Shown in pieces: positions 63,567 to 64,000 of a DNA stretch of 64,000 bases. Numbering within the stretch: the first letter of the stretch is position 1; each line of letters opens with the position of its first letter. Both the position numbers and the translations under genes were made by a program. Origin of the DNA: Streptomyces sp. A0642 (GTDB lineage Bacteria; Actinomycetota; Actinomycetes; Streptomycetales; Streptomycetaceae); the NCBI RefSeq assembly GCF_004795105.1, contig NZ_SSBL01000003.1, forward strand, positions 310,001 to 374,000. Direction: 5' to 3'. The notes below the pieces were generated by a model that was not told the DNA's origin, did not search any database, and saw nothing but the letters and a program-made list of their open reading frames with translations.

Positions 63567-64000
63567 ATGAGCCACGACGATTCCGTCCTGTTGCACACCG
63601 AGGGACGCGTCCGCCACCTCACGCTGAACCGGCCACGGGCCCTGAACGCGCTCAACCACGCCATGGTGCGGCAGATGGCCGAAGCGTTGGACGCGGCGGA
63701 ACAGGACCCCTCGGTCGTCGCGGTGCTGCTCACCGGCGCGGGGGAGCGGGGGCTGTGCGCCGGCGGCGACATCCGGTCCATCCACGACGACGCGCTGGCC
63801 GGCGGCCGGGCGTCACTGGACTTCTGGCGTGACGAATACCGGCTCAACGCCCGGATCGCCCGCTTCCCCAAGCCGTACGTCGCCGTCATGGACGGCATCG
63901 TCATGGGCGGCGGAGTGGGCGTGTCGGCCCATGGGTCCCTCCGCATCGTCACGGAGCGCTCCCGGATCGCCATGCCGGAGACGGGCATCGGATTCGTCCC
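63567..64000 (+). CDS. Enoyl-CoA hydratase-fold protein, 3-hydroxyisobutyryl-CoA hydrolase-like (3' end outside window)
   Basis: 144 codons are visible and the gene runs off the right edge. The crotonase-fold motifs are LTLNRPRALNALNHAMV, GLCAGGDIRS, MDGIVMGGGVGVS and MPETGIGF. MPETGIGF is favoured by 3-hydroxyisobutyryl-CoA hydrolase, which acts in valine breakdown. The ATG at 63567 has GGAG upstream. It is divergent from the SpoIIE gene. The call is firm for the fold and moderate for the enzyme. Confidence 0.8.
   Translation, partial: MSHDDSVLLHTEGRVRHLTLNRPRALNALNHAMVRQMAEALDAAEQDPSVVAVLLTGAGERGLCAGGDIRSIHDDALAGGRASLDFWRDEYRLNARIARFPKPYVAVMDGIVMGGGVGVSAHGSLRIVTERSRIAMPETGIGFV

Overview
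The window looks like chromosomal DNA of a Streptomyces or very close relative. It has very high G+C, strong G/C third-position bias, many GTG and TTG starts, purine-rich ribosome binding sites, and families typical of the genus: conservon proteins, SpoIIE-type phosphatases, a DUF6397 protein, an LAETG surface protein, TerD and secreted cellulase. I saw no rRNA, tRNA, CRISPR array, transposase, integrase or phage gene, so this reads as a chromosome segment rather than an island.

Layout. 1-13.5 kb: a sugar-type pair (PmoA-like protein and Gfo/Idh/MocA oxidoreductase) behind a LacI-type palindrome; a LysE exporter; a serine hydrolase; an orphan osmolyte-type ABC ATPase; an S33 peptidase; a rhodanese facing a broken CsoR/CstR repressor gene; a PIG-L deacetylase; a coupled quinone reductase and two acyl-CoA dehydrogenases; and a secreted phosphodiesterase. 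13.6-20.3 kb: small membrane and Cys-rich proteins, an APC permease, a PepSY lipoprotein, and an ABC exporter whose promoter carries a SoxR-like box. 20.5-33 kb: a GAF-SpoIIE-kinase regulator, a GH9 cellulase behind a perfect CebR-type operator, an operon of nucleobase permease, amidohydrolase and 2OG-Fe(II) oxygenase, then an ABC exporter and BenE transporter divergent from an XRE-cupin regulator. 33-46.6 kb: an amidase, an APC permease, a phytase-like secreted protein, a coupled SWIM/SNF2 pair, a fatty acid desaturase with a small membrane protein and a MOSC protein, hypotheticals, an MpaB-type oxygenase and a methyltransferase.

46.7-64 kb is mostly signalling and the cell surface. An MHYT membrane sensor leads into a conservon with CvnA, CvnB and CvnC but no CvnD. 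A MarR/MMPL divergent pair, TerD, a LytR-CpsA-Psr protein and a GNAT protein follow. About 6 kb further on, a CvnD-type GTPase and a second CvnB-type roadblock protein form their own unit. Then come a DUF6397 protein with a tandem peptide repeat, a second GNAT protein, a sortase substrate, a second SpoIIE phosphatase and the start of a 3-hydroxyisobutyryl-CoA hydrolase-like gene.

The most interesting points are the physically split conservon, the nucleobase permease/amidohydrolase/oxygenase operon with no assigned pathway, the decayed CstR-type repressor that keeps its operator and target, and the SoxR-like promoter. Function calls rest on motifs read by eye; no database search was run.
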